This document shows positions 32,656-43,900 of a DNA stretch of 64,000 nt, one piece after another. How positions within the stretch are numbered: position 1 is the stretch's first letter; the number at the start of each line of letters is the position of its first letter. The notes beneath the pieces were generated by a model. That model saw only the letters and a program-made list of their open reading frames with translations. It did not search any database and was not told where the DNA came from. The position numbers and the translations under genes are program-made. Source of the DNA: Agrypnia vestita (Eukaryota; Arthropoda; Insecta; Trichoptera; Phryganeidae). Where the stretch lies: assembly GCA_016648135.1 (NCBI GenBank), contig JADDOH010024902.1, positions 62,001 to 126,000 of the forward strand, read 5' to 3'.

Positions 32656-33147
32656 CACTCCCTTTATATTAACTCGTCTGCTTGCTTGCTTGCCGGCTTG
32701 CCGTAAAAAAAAACTTTGGGTCGATTTTTGACCCTTTTCCCGTGATCCAATCGAGCTGAAACTTGGCAAGTAGACTCGTGGCGACGATCAAGAAGATCTA
32801 TCAAATTTTCGTTACAAAAAATTAATAATTATAGTATAATTTTGGATTTTTAGAAATTTTATTGGTTTTTTCAAATTGGAATCATTAGAAAAGTTTGATT
32901 ACGGCGGCCCGATAACGTCGCGGAATATTTTCTAAATTTGAATTACTCAGTCGGTATACATAATAGGTAGGTACTTCTATTGACTGACAAATGTTTTTAG
33001 AATTTAATCTTCAAAGCATGAAGTGTCTTATCAAAGCTCAAAACATCTGACATTTTAGAAATATATTAAATTACTGTAAGTTTAGTGTTATGTTATATTT
33101 TTTAATTCGTCTTTAATTGTTGTTATATTTTACAAAGAAAGGGAGTA
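32656..33147 (+). mobile_element. TACTCCCTTT TIR element, copy
   Basis: 492 bp. Left end CACTCCCTTTATATTAACTC (one base change), right end AAAGAAAGGGAGTA, followed by the usual TAAAAACTTGGTTTTTATGG. Confidence 0.8.
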
Positions 33148-33425
33148 TAATAAAAACTTGGTTTTTATGGCTTACTTTTTTACATATTGGTCACCCAATG
33201 AGCTTTGGCATCTGTATCTGGTGGACACTCTACCTAATACAATAAATACAAGTAAAAATAATTTATTGCGAGAGAATGCACTATGTTATTTGGACCTTGC
33301 AGGATATTAGAATCCATTTTAATATATCCATAAAGTCTGACAGAAGATCGCTAGATGTCAGTGCAGGGCTGCGCCGCCATGTCGCCGTGTCGTCTGCAAT
33401 TTGTTGGGCCGTTGATAGAAATATG

Positions 33426-33560
33426 TTAAGCGTCGCCGCCACTAGCGCCGTACTCCATTTTCTCTAAATAATCTTTTAATCGCTGTACGTGGAACCGGTC
33501 GTTCACCCATTGCATTATACGAGCCGGAAAATGCTCCACGACCACAAATTCAGGTAGGTT
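33426..33560 (-). other. Short protein-like ORF, minus strand, unassigned
   Basis: The minus frame reads LPEFVVVEHFPARIMQWVND, then RFHVQRLKDYLEKMEYG to a stop, with codon and amino-acid composition typical of a real protein. No clear acceptor precedes it and I recognise no family. It may be the end of a retroelement ORF. Confidence 0.25.
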
Positions 33561-34547
33561 TTAATGGCCTCACTTGATTTACATAGCTGCGCGCCAAGAG
33601 CGACGGTTTACAGTCTTGAAGCAGTTTTCTTCTTCATCTTCCAGAGAATTCGACGTGCTAGTGTTCGCTGATATAGAACGTTCATATGATTTTTTTAAAT
33701 AGATAAATACATGTGAATTTTTTTTACAACAATGATAACTAATAGATATTAATAATCAAATTATTATATATGTTATACCTCACCAAAAAGAATCAAAGTT
33801 CTTGTGTGTGGTGAGGGATAATCACTTACAAAGGAAAAATTTATATCAATAAAACAAAAATTTTGAATTACAAAAGAATTCCTGCGTTAATTTTTTTAAG
33901 TAGGTGTGTAATTGGTAGTAGGTATAATCTATGTTAATAGACAATACGAATTATAGGTACCTATATAAAATATGAAAATTATAAGTAGGTTTATATAAGT
34001 AGCAATATTTATCGCATAGATATTATTTAAGTGGGACTTTAACTTGTACTTGAATTTATTGTACCTACTATAGATTGGAAATTACTAGAAGGGTTAGATG
34101 CCGACTAGATTCGCGAAACGTTTGGAAACCCGAAACTGCATATAAGCGGGACGACGCCGCTGTCGAATTGGACGTCGAGTTTATTTTGATAATTTCCATA
34201 GAAACGAATAGTAGCGAAAGCGGCGATTTATAAGCGGCTAGCGAAATAAATTAAGAGAGTACCTACCGCGCGTTCGATAGTGAATGAGTGCGATTAGAGA
34301 TGTGCGAATATTCTGTTAAGTGTTCCACAGGTGAATAGTGAAGAATAGTGCTCCAATTATGTTCGTGTTCGGCGACTTTGTATAAATAAAGATAAATAAA
34401 ACAAAATGAAACTTTATTCAATTTTTCGTGTTTGTGATAAACATTAAACTAAAATAAAACCTTCAATTTTGAAATCTCAAGAACCGATGTCATTAATATT
34501 TTAATTGACGATTTATTTATTAGCGTAGGTAGGTTACAACTAACTAA
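33561..34547. other. No gene recognised
   Basis: 34090-34400 has a distinct composition (GCGGGACGACGCCGCTGTCG, then GTGAATAGTGAAGAATAGTG and AATAAAG), in the style of an LTR or retroelement leader, but no boundaries could be set. Confidence 0.3.
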
Positions 34548-34720
34548 CTTACCATCACGCCATTTCTCCCCGGAGGTAGGCTGAGAGGAAGCGTCTTACT
34601 CTTCTGTCCCGACGCATAACTGTCGCCGCATCTACATGCGTAGCATGCTATCTACATTTTCTCATGCAAGCTCCTCGACTGCTAAGGCTTCTAATGACAA
34701 TCTTCCAGTCATATTAGATG
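34548..34720 (-). repeat. LINE tail fragment
   Basis: CATCACGCCATTTCTCC...CTGTCCCGACGCATAACTGTCG, a minus copy of the 9376-9665 tail. Confidence 0.6.
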
Positions 34721-34999
34721 ATGATAATAATAATACAACTGGTATACTTGGTCATGCCCCGTCTTCAGCGGCCTCTATTTCGGATGCCATCAACACTCTA
34801 TCGGCCGTATTCTGAAAATAGCAATATCTTGACAGTTGTTGTAAGTATAGCGTTGCAATGCCGTCAATTTTGACATTTTAGGTTTGACAGGTTTGAAATT
34901 AATGAATTCAATCAATCGGAAAGCTATTTATTATTCACAAATTGTGAATACCTTTTTGTTTGTTTATTTTTAGAGCTATTTTTTATTAATTTAAAACTT

Positions 35000-35110
35000 A
35001 TAAACCATTTGGAGTAACTTCACGTCTATCGGTTTCGATACCACTGTATCTTCGTCAGGACGGACGCGTACTGAATCTTTTTTTGTAAGTACGCAATACG
35101 TATTGTGGCC
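35000..35110. repeat. Short repeat, also near 57285
   Basis: GTTTCGATACCACTGTATCTTCGTCAGGA recurs as GTTTCGATACCACTATACCTTCGTCAGGA at 57286. Origin unknown; PLE-terminus style. Confidence 0.4.
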
Positions 35111-35205
35111 ACTGTACAGGGTTATTTGGAAAACATCAATAACCTCACAGGACTATATTCTTGCCTTGTTTATGATTCGAAAATGTTCAAGCTATCGTGA
35201 CCTAA

Positions 35206-35655
35206 TATTGCTTGCCCAACGTAACTTGGCGTGCAGCGAATTTGGAACTAAAACCCGCCCCGCCCGCACCCGGCGGTAACCCCTCGCCCTGTCATTTAGT
35301 TCAATTTTGTATTTGGTCGGGAGCTGTGACATCTTGATTGCCAATATAGACTGAATTATTATGTCCAAAACATCCTAAACAGTCCGGGATGGTGCAAGAA
35401 CAATTGCCAATGAAGTATTAAAGTTTTGCGAAGCTGAAAAAGCGAATAATGAACCGATATTACTGTCTGACAGTTTGACAGGTAGAACGGCCGCCATACT
35501 GCATGGTTTCTTTAGTGCTGCCCGACCAAATTTCTGTACGATTAATACGACACCGGTCACCGGACATTCTGTACATTATGTATTGTGTAATAAATTTACA
35601 CCCCGACAACTTCTCTTATGCGACAGGAACGCCCTCCCTCGCACGCCATATTATA
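35206..35655 (+). mobile_element. TAACTTGGCGTGCG TIR element, copy 3
   Basis: Head TTGCCCAACGTAACTTGGCG, tail CCCTCGCACGCCATATTATA. Same truncated transposase-like frame as the other two copies. Confidence 0.7.
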
Positions 35656-35659
35656 GTGG

Positions 35660-36660
35660 TACGTCTATATCAATAGTTTTGGAGATATGCGACATCCAAA
35701 TTTGCATTTTTTTTTAAATATTCCTGACTTATCTTTTGTAAAACGTTGGACTGTCACTACAGTAACTTATATCGATCAAGAAAAATTCATTCATTTCAAT
35801 ACCTACAAGTTAAATAAAATGATAAAAAACCCTGCAGAAATTCCAATTGAAAAACATTCAAATTCGAAGGTTTTTATTATTTTATTTGACTTGTATTAAA
35901 GGGAATGAATTTTTTATATTCGATATAAGTTATGTACTGTAATGATAGTCCAACTTTATACAAATAATAAGACAGAAATATTGAAAAAAATGCAAACTTT
36001 GATGTTGCATATCTCCATAACTATTGATATTAGGTTATGGCTAGGGAATGCAATTCCGAGTCGGGATTGCCCTTTTCGGGTTCCCTCGGGATTAGAATTT
36101 TCAATCCCGCGGGATCCCTACGATCAGGATCCTGAATACTTGTGTGTTTTTTTTTGTTTATAGAGCTAAATGGAAATTAACGACAATGCCTTGCATTTTT
36201 ATATCAGCAATTTTAATAAAATGTTCATTATTAATCATCGCATTAAAGTTTTTGTAGGCGTTTTTCCAAGCATCAAATCAGTCAATGTAATAGAGTAAAA
36301 ACTACTAACTAGTAGTAGTTTTTATTACTTGGTACTATGTTAGGTTGATAAAATACCTAAGCAAATATTATTCAAAGCTATTTTCATTATTTGAATATGA
36401 TATGAACATAAGTTTTAAGTACATTCTTAAAGCTCTATAGGCATACACGATTAAACATGCAAAACATAAAAATGCTGATCAATCCCGATAATCTCGTCCG
36501 AATTTTCGGTTCGGGATTGATCTCGTAAAACGCCTCAAGATCTCGCGGGATCGGGATTGCATTCCCTAGTCATGGCTGCTTGAACATTTTCGACTTATAA
36601 TCAAGGCAGGAGTATAGTCCTGCGAGGTTATTAATGTTTTCAAAATAACCTTGTCCGAAA
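35660..36660. repeat. Dispersed repeat R3, copy 1 (split by hAT MITE)
   Basis: Shares ATAGTTxTGGAGAxATGCGACATC, AAACGTTGGACTxTCA and GAACATTTTCGACTxATAATCAAGGCAGGA with 52315-53050. The family contains internal inverted copies of itself. Confidence 0.6.
36042..36568. mobile_element. hAT MITE, TAGGGAATGCA family
   Basis: Ends TAGGGAATGCAATTCCG and CGGGATTGCATTCCCTA; flanks GTTATGGC (36034-36041) and GTCATGGC (36569-36576). The empty site, GGTTACGGCTGCTT, is preserved in the second copy of the host repeat at 52692. Non-coding relative of 18315-19150. Confidence 0.85.
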
Positions 36661-36890
36661 CATCGCAAACAAAAACATTTAAGTTAAAGAGACATTCTTC
36701 TTAAAACCAATGAAAATGCTTTAAAATGTAACATCGTTTTTAGTCGTTTCCTCCTTTTAGTTTTGCAAAAAAAATATTGACTCTTATATCTTTATCTTAT
36801 ACATCTATCTATGTAAATATCTTTACATTTTACTGAAATCGCTATCCTTTTTTCAACTTCAGGTATTGAATGTAAATAAAAAAACGACTA
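36661..36890. other. No gene seen
   Basis: AT-rich; nothing recognised. Confidence 0.35.
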
Positions 36891-37130
36891 CCTACATCAA
36901 GATAGAATGAGACTTGGCCATTGTCTAGTGACTGTCCATTTGTTCAGACTGAATATGGTGGACAGTCCGATGTGTGAGTGTGGTTCAGAAGAGGATCCTC
37001 GATCATATATTTTTTGCCTGCCCATCTCGGAGCTCTAATACCTACTTTTACAGTGAGCTGAAAAAGGCTAAAGTACTCACCAAATATGATAGCTATAATG
37101 TCAAAAATTGTGTACGTAAATGACATACAT
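36891..37130 (+). pseudogene. R1/Jockey-type LINE C-terminal zinc-knuckle relic
   Basis: The plus frame reads RMRLGHCLVTVHLFRL, then MVDSPMCECGSEEDPRSYIF and CLP, the CxC...H-like knuckle after the RNase H/RT region of R1-like LINEs (R.GH.....L......SP.C.CG..ED..H..F.CP). The histidine position is changed (RSYIF) and the frame ends soon after. Confidence 0.6.
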
Positions 37131-37800
37131 ATGTACCTATATGATTATTTATATCCGTTTTTAGTATGTTTATGTACATAGGTACATTTTCCACCATTCA
37201 AACAACCATAGATTTTTACAAAAGATTACCATAATTAATTTTGAAACAGCCCGCCCCAAGTGATCTAATTTCGATCCTCTTCTTAATTATTTATAATTTA
37301 TTATTTTTAAAACATACTGTACGTGGTTTAACACCCTACACGCTCTGCATAGGAAAAGTGAATTTTATAAAAATAATGCATGATTAAAAGTTCAGCAGTT
37401 ATAAATTATTTACGCGACGCCATTTAAGAAATTTAGACAAATTATTATTTACAATGCAAAATAATTATATAATATAGGTAAAAAAAAAACGTGTAGGTTT
37501 TTTTGAGCAGAAATATAAATAGTAGGTAGGTAAGTAGGTACCTAATAACATATAATATTCTGTATGAAAATTGATGCGCAGTTAATAAATTTGTCAAAAA
37601 ACATCAAGTTATATTCCATAAAGTTTATGGATAAAAAAATATCATCAAGAAAATATTATTTGAAGTATAATTTGTTTCTCGGTTCAGGAAATTTTGAGAT
37701 TTAATTTAATTAATATGAGACATCTGTGGACGAATAGGAAAATAATTTAGTTGTACCTAAATATCAGAATCTGCACTTGAGTAACAAGAATTTGTAGATA
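37131..37800. other. AT-rich region upstream of ess-2
   Basis: No coding or repeat copy is recognised. It contains GTAGGTAGGTAAGTAGGTAC simple repeat at about 37523. A direct repeat GAATTCTGTTTTACCGATAC lies at 37807 and 37830, just upstream of the gene. Confidence 0.4.
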
Positions 37801-37960
37801 CGTAAGAATTCTGTTTTACCGATACTGAAGAATTCTGTTTTACCGATACGATTTTACCGACTGAGTGTATATTACAGTTTCTGTTTTGACTTTGACATTT
37901 ACAATATTGACGTTGTTGAAATCTGTACGTATTATCTTGTTTTCATTAATGATTAAGAAC

Positions 37961-40900
37961 ATGAAAAGAAAGCCGGGGGAAATGGCTTTAGACGCCTTAA
38001 AAAGGTTAGACAATGAAATGGCTGTATTTAAAATGCCTAAAGGTAGGGCTGTCAAGCGAAAAGTGCACAAAGTGAAGGTCCTAGATGAAGACACTTACAT
38101 TGAGGTTAGAACGAATTATTTATTATTTTGATTTATGAGACTCGTATATTTAACTGGGAGTATACTTCAGTAACGTGTTAAAAACCTAATATTATTTTAT
38201 TTTAAATTGCAGGAAATGGCAAAGATTATACAAAGAGACTTTTTTCCTGATTTGGAAAAACTGAGAGCACAAAACGAGTTTCTTGACGCGACAGAAAGAA
38301 AAGATCATCAAAAGCTTCGTGAATTGTTCATAAAATATAGCAGTGGCCACAGACCGCCTACAGAAAGATGTAAGTTATTAATTGTGGTACATTTCATGAA
38401 AAATATAAATTGCGACATGGAACCATCCGACCATGTAACCAGTATTGACTAGCCAGCAATAAAACATGAGAAATGTGGGTTCTAAATATTGTATTTATGT
38501 TTACTAGCAAATAAGCTCGAAAATATAACTATCGACATTGATGTAGGAATACTGTGAAAATTAAAAGAAAATGTTGGTTGACATGAAATTGCAGTTTATT
38601 TTATCAACGAAAAAATATAATTGGCAAACTCAATTTGCACATCCTTGTACAAAATTTTAATATTACACTCAAATGAAAAATACTCTAAAAAATTAACATT
38701 TAAATGGATCGTAAATTTAACTTATAACACAAAATTGGTTCAGATTCCAGGATTATTGAATTTACAATTTAAAAGGTAAATTGTTACAACTTTTACATCT
38801 AGTCCAATTTCTCCTCATGTTGCTTGCAAATTTTTATGTAGAATATATTATATTTAAAAAAATGTCTGATTTTAAGGACTGTGGTCTTCCGTTGATGATG
38901 CCTTCTAAAACAATGTAGCAATTAATAGATAAAATATTAAATTTTATTTTGGCTAGATGAAACAACCATACGTGGCTTCCTAGGTTATAATAGATGGCTC
39001 TTGTGGCATCGCACATTGTTGAAAAACTGCTTGCAGGCAACTCTCAATCCAGAATTATTTCTCCAAAATAGACAAATAAAATGATGAAGGTCCATTCTTA
39101 ATACTGATGAAAGAATTTTTGAAATTTGATAAGTATTTTCGACAGGATTATCATGATATATAAGGCTTTATTTTTATCTTTGATATATATCCAAAAATCT
39201 TTCTGCCGACGTTAATAGATGGAGCTAGTTGTATTTAAAAAAATGCTATAGATTGTTTTTTTTATTATCTATGGTCGTTGCTAGATGGCACTAGATGTAT
39301 TTTAAAAAGTGCTACAAATAATTTTTTTAATGTCTGTGGTCATTACTAGACGGCGCTAGTTGTATTTTAAAAAGTGCTACAGGTTTTTTTTTGATATCTG
39401 CTGTTGTTACTAAATGGCGCTAGTTGTATTTTAAAAAATGCTACAGTTGTTTTTAGTTTATTTTGTTTCATATAATCCATTTTTTATTTCACACAAAGAA
39501 ACAAATACTCAACACTGTATTAGAAAGAGCAACTTTTATAACTTATATATAATGATTGCATATATTAGCTTTTTTCAGTATGCAATTCATTTATTTAATA
39601 AATAATAATTCATGTACAAAATAAATTTCCTAATTATTTCGATTGTATCAATGACGTATGCAAAAAAGGAAAAAAATGTTTGGATATATATCCAATTTTT
39701 TGATATATATCGGATATATATCAAAAAATCCGATTTTTTGATTTTTAATATAAAAATCGGATTTTTTCGAACCTTGATTTACGGAGATTACCTCCTACAT
39801 TCAAATTTACAAACTTTACCTCTTTATATATTAATATGTATTGATTTTTAAAAAAAGAGCATCAATCGTGAACATTAATTCCGATAATAATGCTCCTTAA
39901 TCAGATCGGCCTTACCATTGTGTCAGGTGCACGATTGACATGTTCAAGGTAACATGACCCAGATTCTGAATACTGACCTAAAATTCTTTGAATACTTTTC
40001 ATATACAGTCGAACTCGGTTATAACGAGCTTGGATATAAGGAGATCCCGGCTATAATGAGAAAAACTGTGAATTCATTTTGGTTTACACATATTCCCATA
40101 CAATCGATCTCGGCTATAAGAAGCGCGATTCCCGGATATACAGAGAAAATTTTAGAAACCCTGCAAACATATTTGCTTGGGTTACAGAAAAAAAGACGTA
40201 CTTATAACAATGAACTTTTTCACTTTGCGGCTCACACTTAATTAGGGTTCATTTTATGATGTACACAAACTTGTGTCCGAAAATCCCACATGCGCAGGCA
40301 AGCAATGGTTTACTGAAGGTCGAGAATACTGGTCATATAACTCCGATTATTGGGGGTTTCCAAAATGTTTATGGTGGCAGTTTATTTTATGCAGTTTACT
40401 GTATTAGCATTTAAAAGCCGAATCAGTAAACGAGAATTGTTCTATCGGAAACATGTTCACTAACAAACGAAAGTGTCTCTAAGTCTCTAAAGTCGAAATT
40501 ATCGGCGTCAAAAAGTCTGTAAAAAGTTTTCACAATCGTCTTCTACAGTTTCATCGCTCTGGAAAATTAAGGATGTTTATTTAGCTGCTCTTGAAAATAA
40601 CATCGCACAATCAAAAAAAAATTGTGAAAAAATGAATCCCGGATATAAGGAGTCCCGGCTATAAGGAGCAAATTTAGTTGGTCCCGTCGCGTTCGTTATA
40701 ACCGAGTTCGACTGTATTAAAAATTAATCACATATTAATTTTTTGGAAGTTGGAATGTGTTTTTCAGATTAATTTAATTCATATTTGATTCATTTGTATT
40801 TAGATGCCAGTCCTGCCACGTTTGAGACTCCTCACAGCGATGTCCCCGGAACGCCGCAGGAACCCTATCCAGGATCCGAAGTGGTGCTACGGAATTCCTC

Positions 40901-43900
40901 TAAAAAGAATTCTAAAGATCAACAAGAACACGCGGAAGAGGATGAGAGAATAAAAATTAATGTTTCTTCCAAACACTCATTAGGTATGATTTATTTTTAA
41001 TACAGCAATAATTATAGTATGTACTCGCCCTTCCAAATTTTCAATACATTCCCATATTTTAAAGTAATTTATCTATTTTGCTATATATACAATAGTACTA
41101 CACATTACATTATCTTACTTTGATGTATACCTTATAGTAAAACCTCAGTGTTACACTTAGGGAACAGCGAAAAACAGTTTAAATGTGAGGAAAAGAAAAT
41201 TGTACAGAAAAATAGGCTTTTGATGAAAAAAAAAAACAATTAATACCTTAAATAATTTGACAGTGCATATATGTATTAAAATGTACTTTATGTTTTAGAT
41301 TACTGTATACCTGTTGACAGTTCTTTTCTGTTGCTATTGCTAAAAAAACTAAAATAACCCCTTTTCATCTGTAATTTGAAAACCCTGGTAATTTTTAATT
41401 ATAATAATTTTTGGCCCATTGCGCCATAAATCAATACATTTTAGATCACATAATTCGAATTTTTTTTTAAATTTTAAGAAATTGAAAAAACATTTCAATT
41501 TTTTTCGTAAGTGCGAACAACAAATACATACGTCAATATCGGTTACTTTAGTAATAGAATTGTCGCGATCCTTATATAAGCGTAATAAATATTGCATTTC
41601 AAAATATGTAAAAAACAGATGTTTTTCAGTGAATTTGAATGAGTTTTGGCAAATTTTTAGTGGCATCTCATTTTTTTTTGCAGTTCCGCATAATTCAAAA
41701 TGTTTTTATGGGTCCCTTGAATTTCAAATTAATGAGGTTCTACTTATTAAGTTTACTCTATTTTGCGCTTGTAGATTCCTATTTGGCGGAGCATACGAGT
41801 GAAGATAATAACAGCTTCCAGGTCCTCATGGAAGAAATGGGGCGCCGCAGCAGGGCCAAGTTCGCCACCCAGCTACAGGAAGAGATGAACAGCCAGATGC
41901 TGAAGCTCACGGCCTGCGTTGTGCCTTCCATAGAACAGCAGGCAGACCAGACATCAAAACCTGAAGATGTAAGTAATGTTGTTTTATATCTACTATATTT
42001 AATGGCCCCCGACCCAAGTAACGTGAATTCAAGAACGGAATTCTGCCTTAATTTTTCACGTTAATTTAATGAATTAAACACGTTTCCCACATAAATGTCT
42101 TTGTCTCTGTGAGACTTCTATAATTTATCTTAATTGATAATTATCCCTCTGTTGAAAAAACTCAGTAACCGTGTTCTCAGAACATACATGTAAAAATATG
42201 TTTAATATTATTGCCAATTTTATGATTTTTGTTAAATGCGGGTGGTAATTTTTTTTCCAGTTGGAAACATGGAGTTACAAAGCCAAGAACTACATTATGT
42301 ACGTCCCCGATGGCCAGCCGGCTGACGAGAGGTCCATGAAGGAGCGGCAGAAGGTGGTCCACTCCAACACCAGACTAGAGATGGAGATATTTGACCACAA
42401 GAGAAGCAAGGAGACCATCTCACAGATTGCCAAGAGCCAGGTTAGCCACTGGTTTTTAAATAATTTTTTTCTTTATTCGGTGTATAAATTCTCGTGTTCA
42501 AAACATAAATAAACCATGCTTTGAGCATGAATGCCTCATTCCTGAAACAAATCCAACCATGGAAACTTCTATCTATGGCAGTGCATAAAAAATTCTTTCA
42601 ATTCTTTTTAATTTTATGGCTAAAAATAGACTGGAAAAGTAAAATATTCTGGGTACAATTTTGGGACAAAGGAAAATATTGCAAGTATCATAATAGCTAT
42701 GTGCTTATTTTAATCTTGTTTCTGGTTTTGTTTTTCTTCTTAATTCAATTCAACTACAGAGTATAAAATACTACAGACATGAAATTTAGTATTTTATACT
42801 CTGTGTTTTTTTTCAGTAACCCAATCCCTTTCTTTAGGAGAGGAGATGGGTCACAGTGAAATAATTTCCCCTCTCGTATTATTTAAGGCACATTTATAGT
42901 GCAGTTGAAGTTTTTATTCTTGTATAATTAAATCCCCTAGTAAGCAAAACATATTTTTTATAATAGATTGTTTTTAAAAAAAAATTTAAATTTCGTTCCA
43001 AACAGTAAAAGCCTCTTCAAGTAAAAACGTCTTGTTGTATATAATAAAGCGCAACTTACCTATTTACGAATACACTATATCATTTAAAAATATCTAGTTC
43101 AACCTTTTCATTTTTGTTTCAAAATTTACAAGCTTGCAATAATTATTTTAAACAAATCAAACCTATTGCAACTAGCCATGATACCGCACGATTTATCCGT
43201 AAATTAAATTACTCAAATGTCAAAATGTATGGAAAATTTCTAACTTTAAAGTGTAATAACTTTTTAAATACTTACGACTGCCAAATTTTGATATCAGTTT
43301 TGACATCAGGGCACTCAACTACACCAGAATACTTTTTTTTATGAAAATCGGAGTGACACCATAAAAGTTATACCGGAATTTACACATATTAAATTTAAGG
43401 TAGTTGCTTAACTAAATAAATCTCTTATAAAGCAACTACCCGTACAGTTTTTATGAAATGATAGTTTTGTATTATTTAACAAGAGCCTTGAATGCTGGTG
43501 AATAAATAAAAATCGTAATGAGTATAACGATTAGCAATTTGTGTCACTAAGAACATTGTCTAAGAGGATTTGTCTATGTGGATTTAAAAAAACATTGAAT
43601 TTAAAAAATATATAAAAACTCCTTTATTCGGGCTTATATGACTTATATTTTAAATGTGCTTGTAGGAGAGAATTCTGAGCGGACGCATCGGAGTTGATGG
43701 CAGTACCCTGCTGGACGGGAAGAATCAGCTGCGAGCGCCGGGCGGGGGGCTCGGCGGTGGCCTCGGAGGGGGACTTGGTGGAGCCAACGACGTCAACACA
43801 AGTATGTCAGGTTCCATAAATTAATTACAAAAATGTATATTTGAGCTTCAAATTAAACTAATAATAAATCGCGAATAAAACAATTGAAAAAAAACAACAA

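Noticed and set aside
41639..42064. 141-codon frame as a single ess-2 exon
   Set aside because: Only 41775-41968 matches the ESS-2 family. The upstream part is Tigger-like MITE and the downstream part is intron; consensus acceptor and donor lie at the family boundaries.
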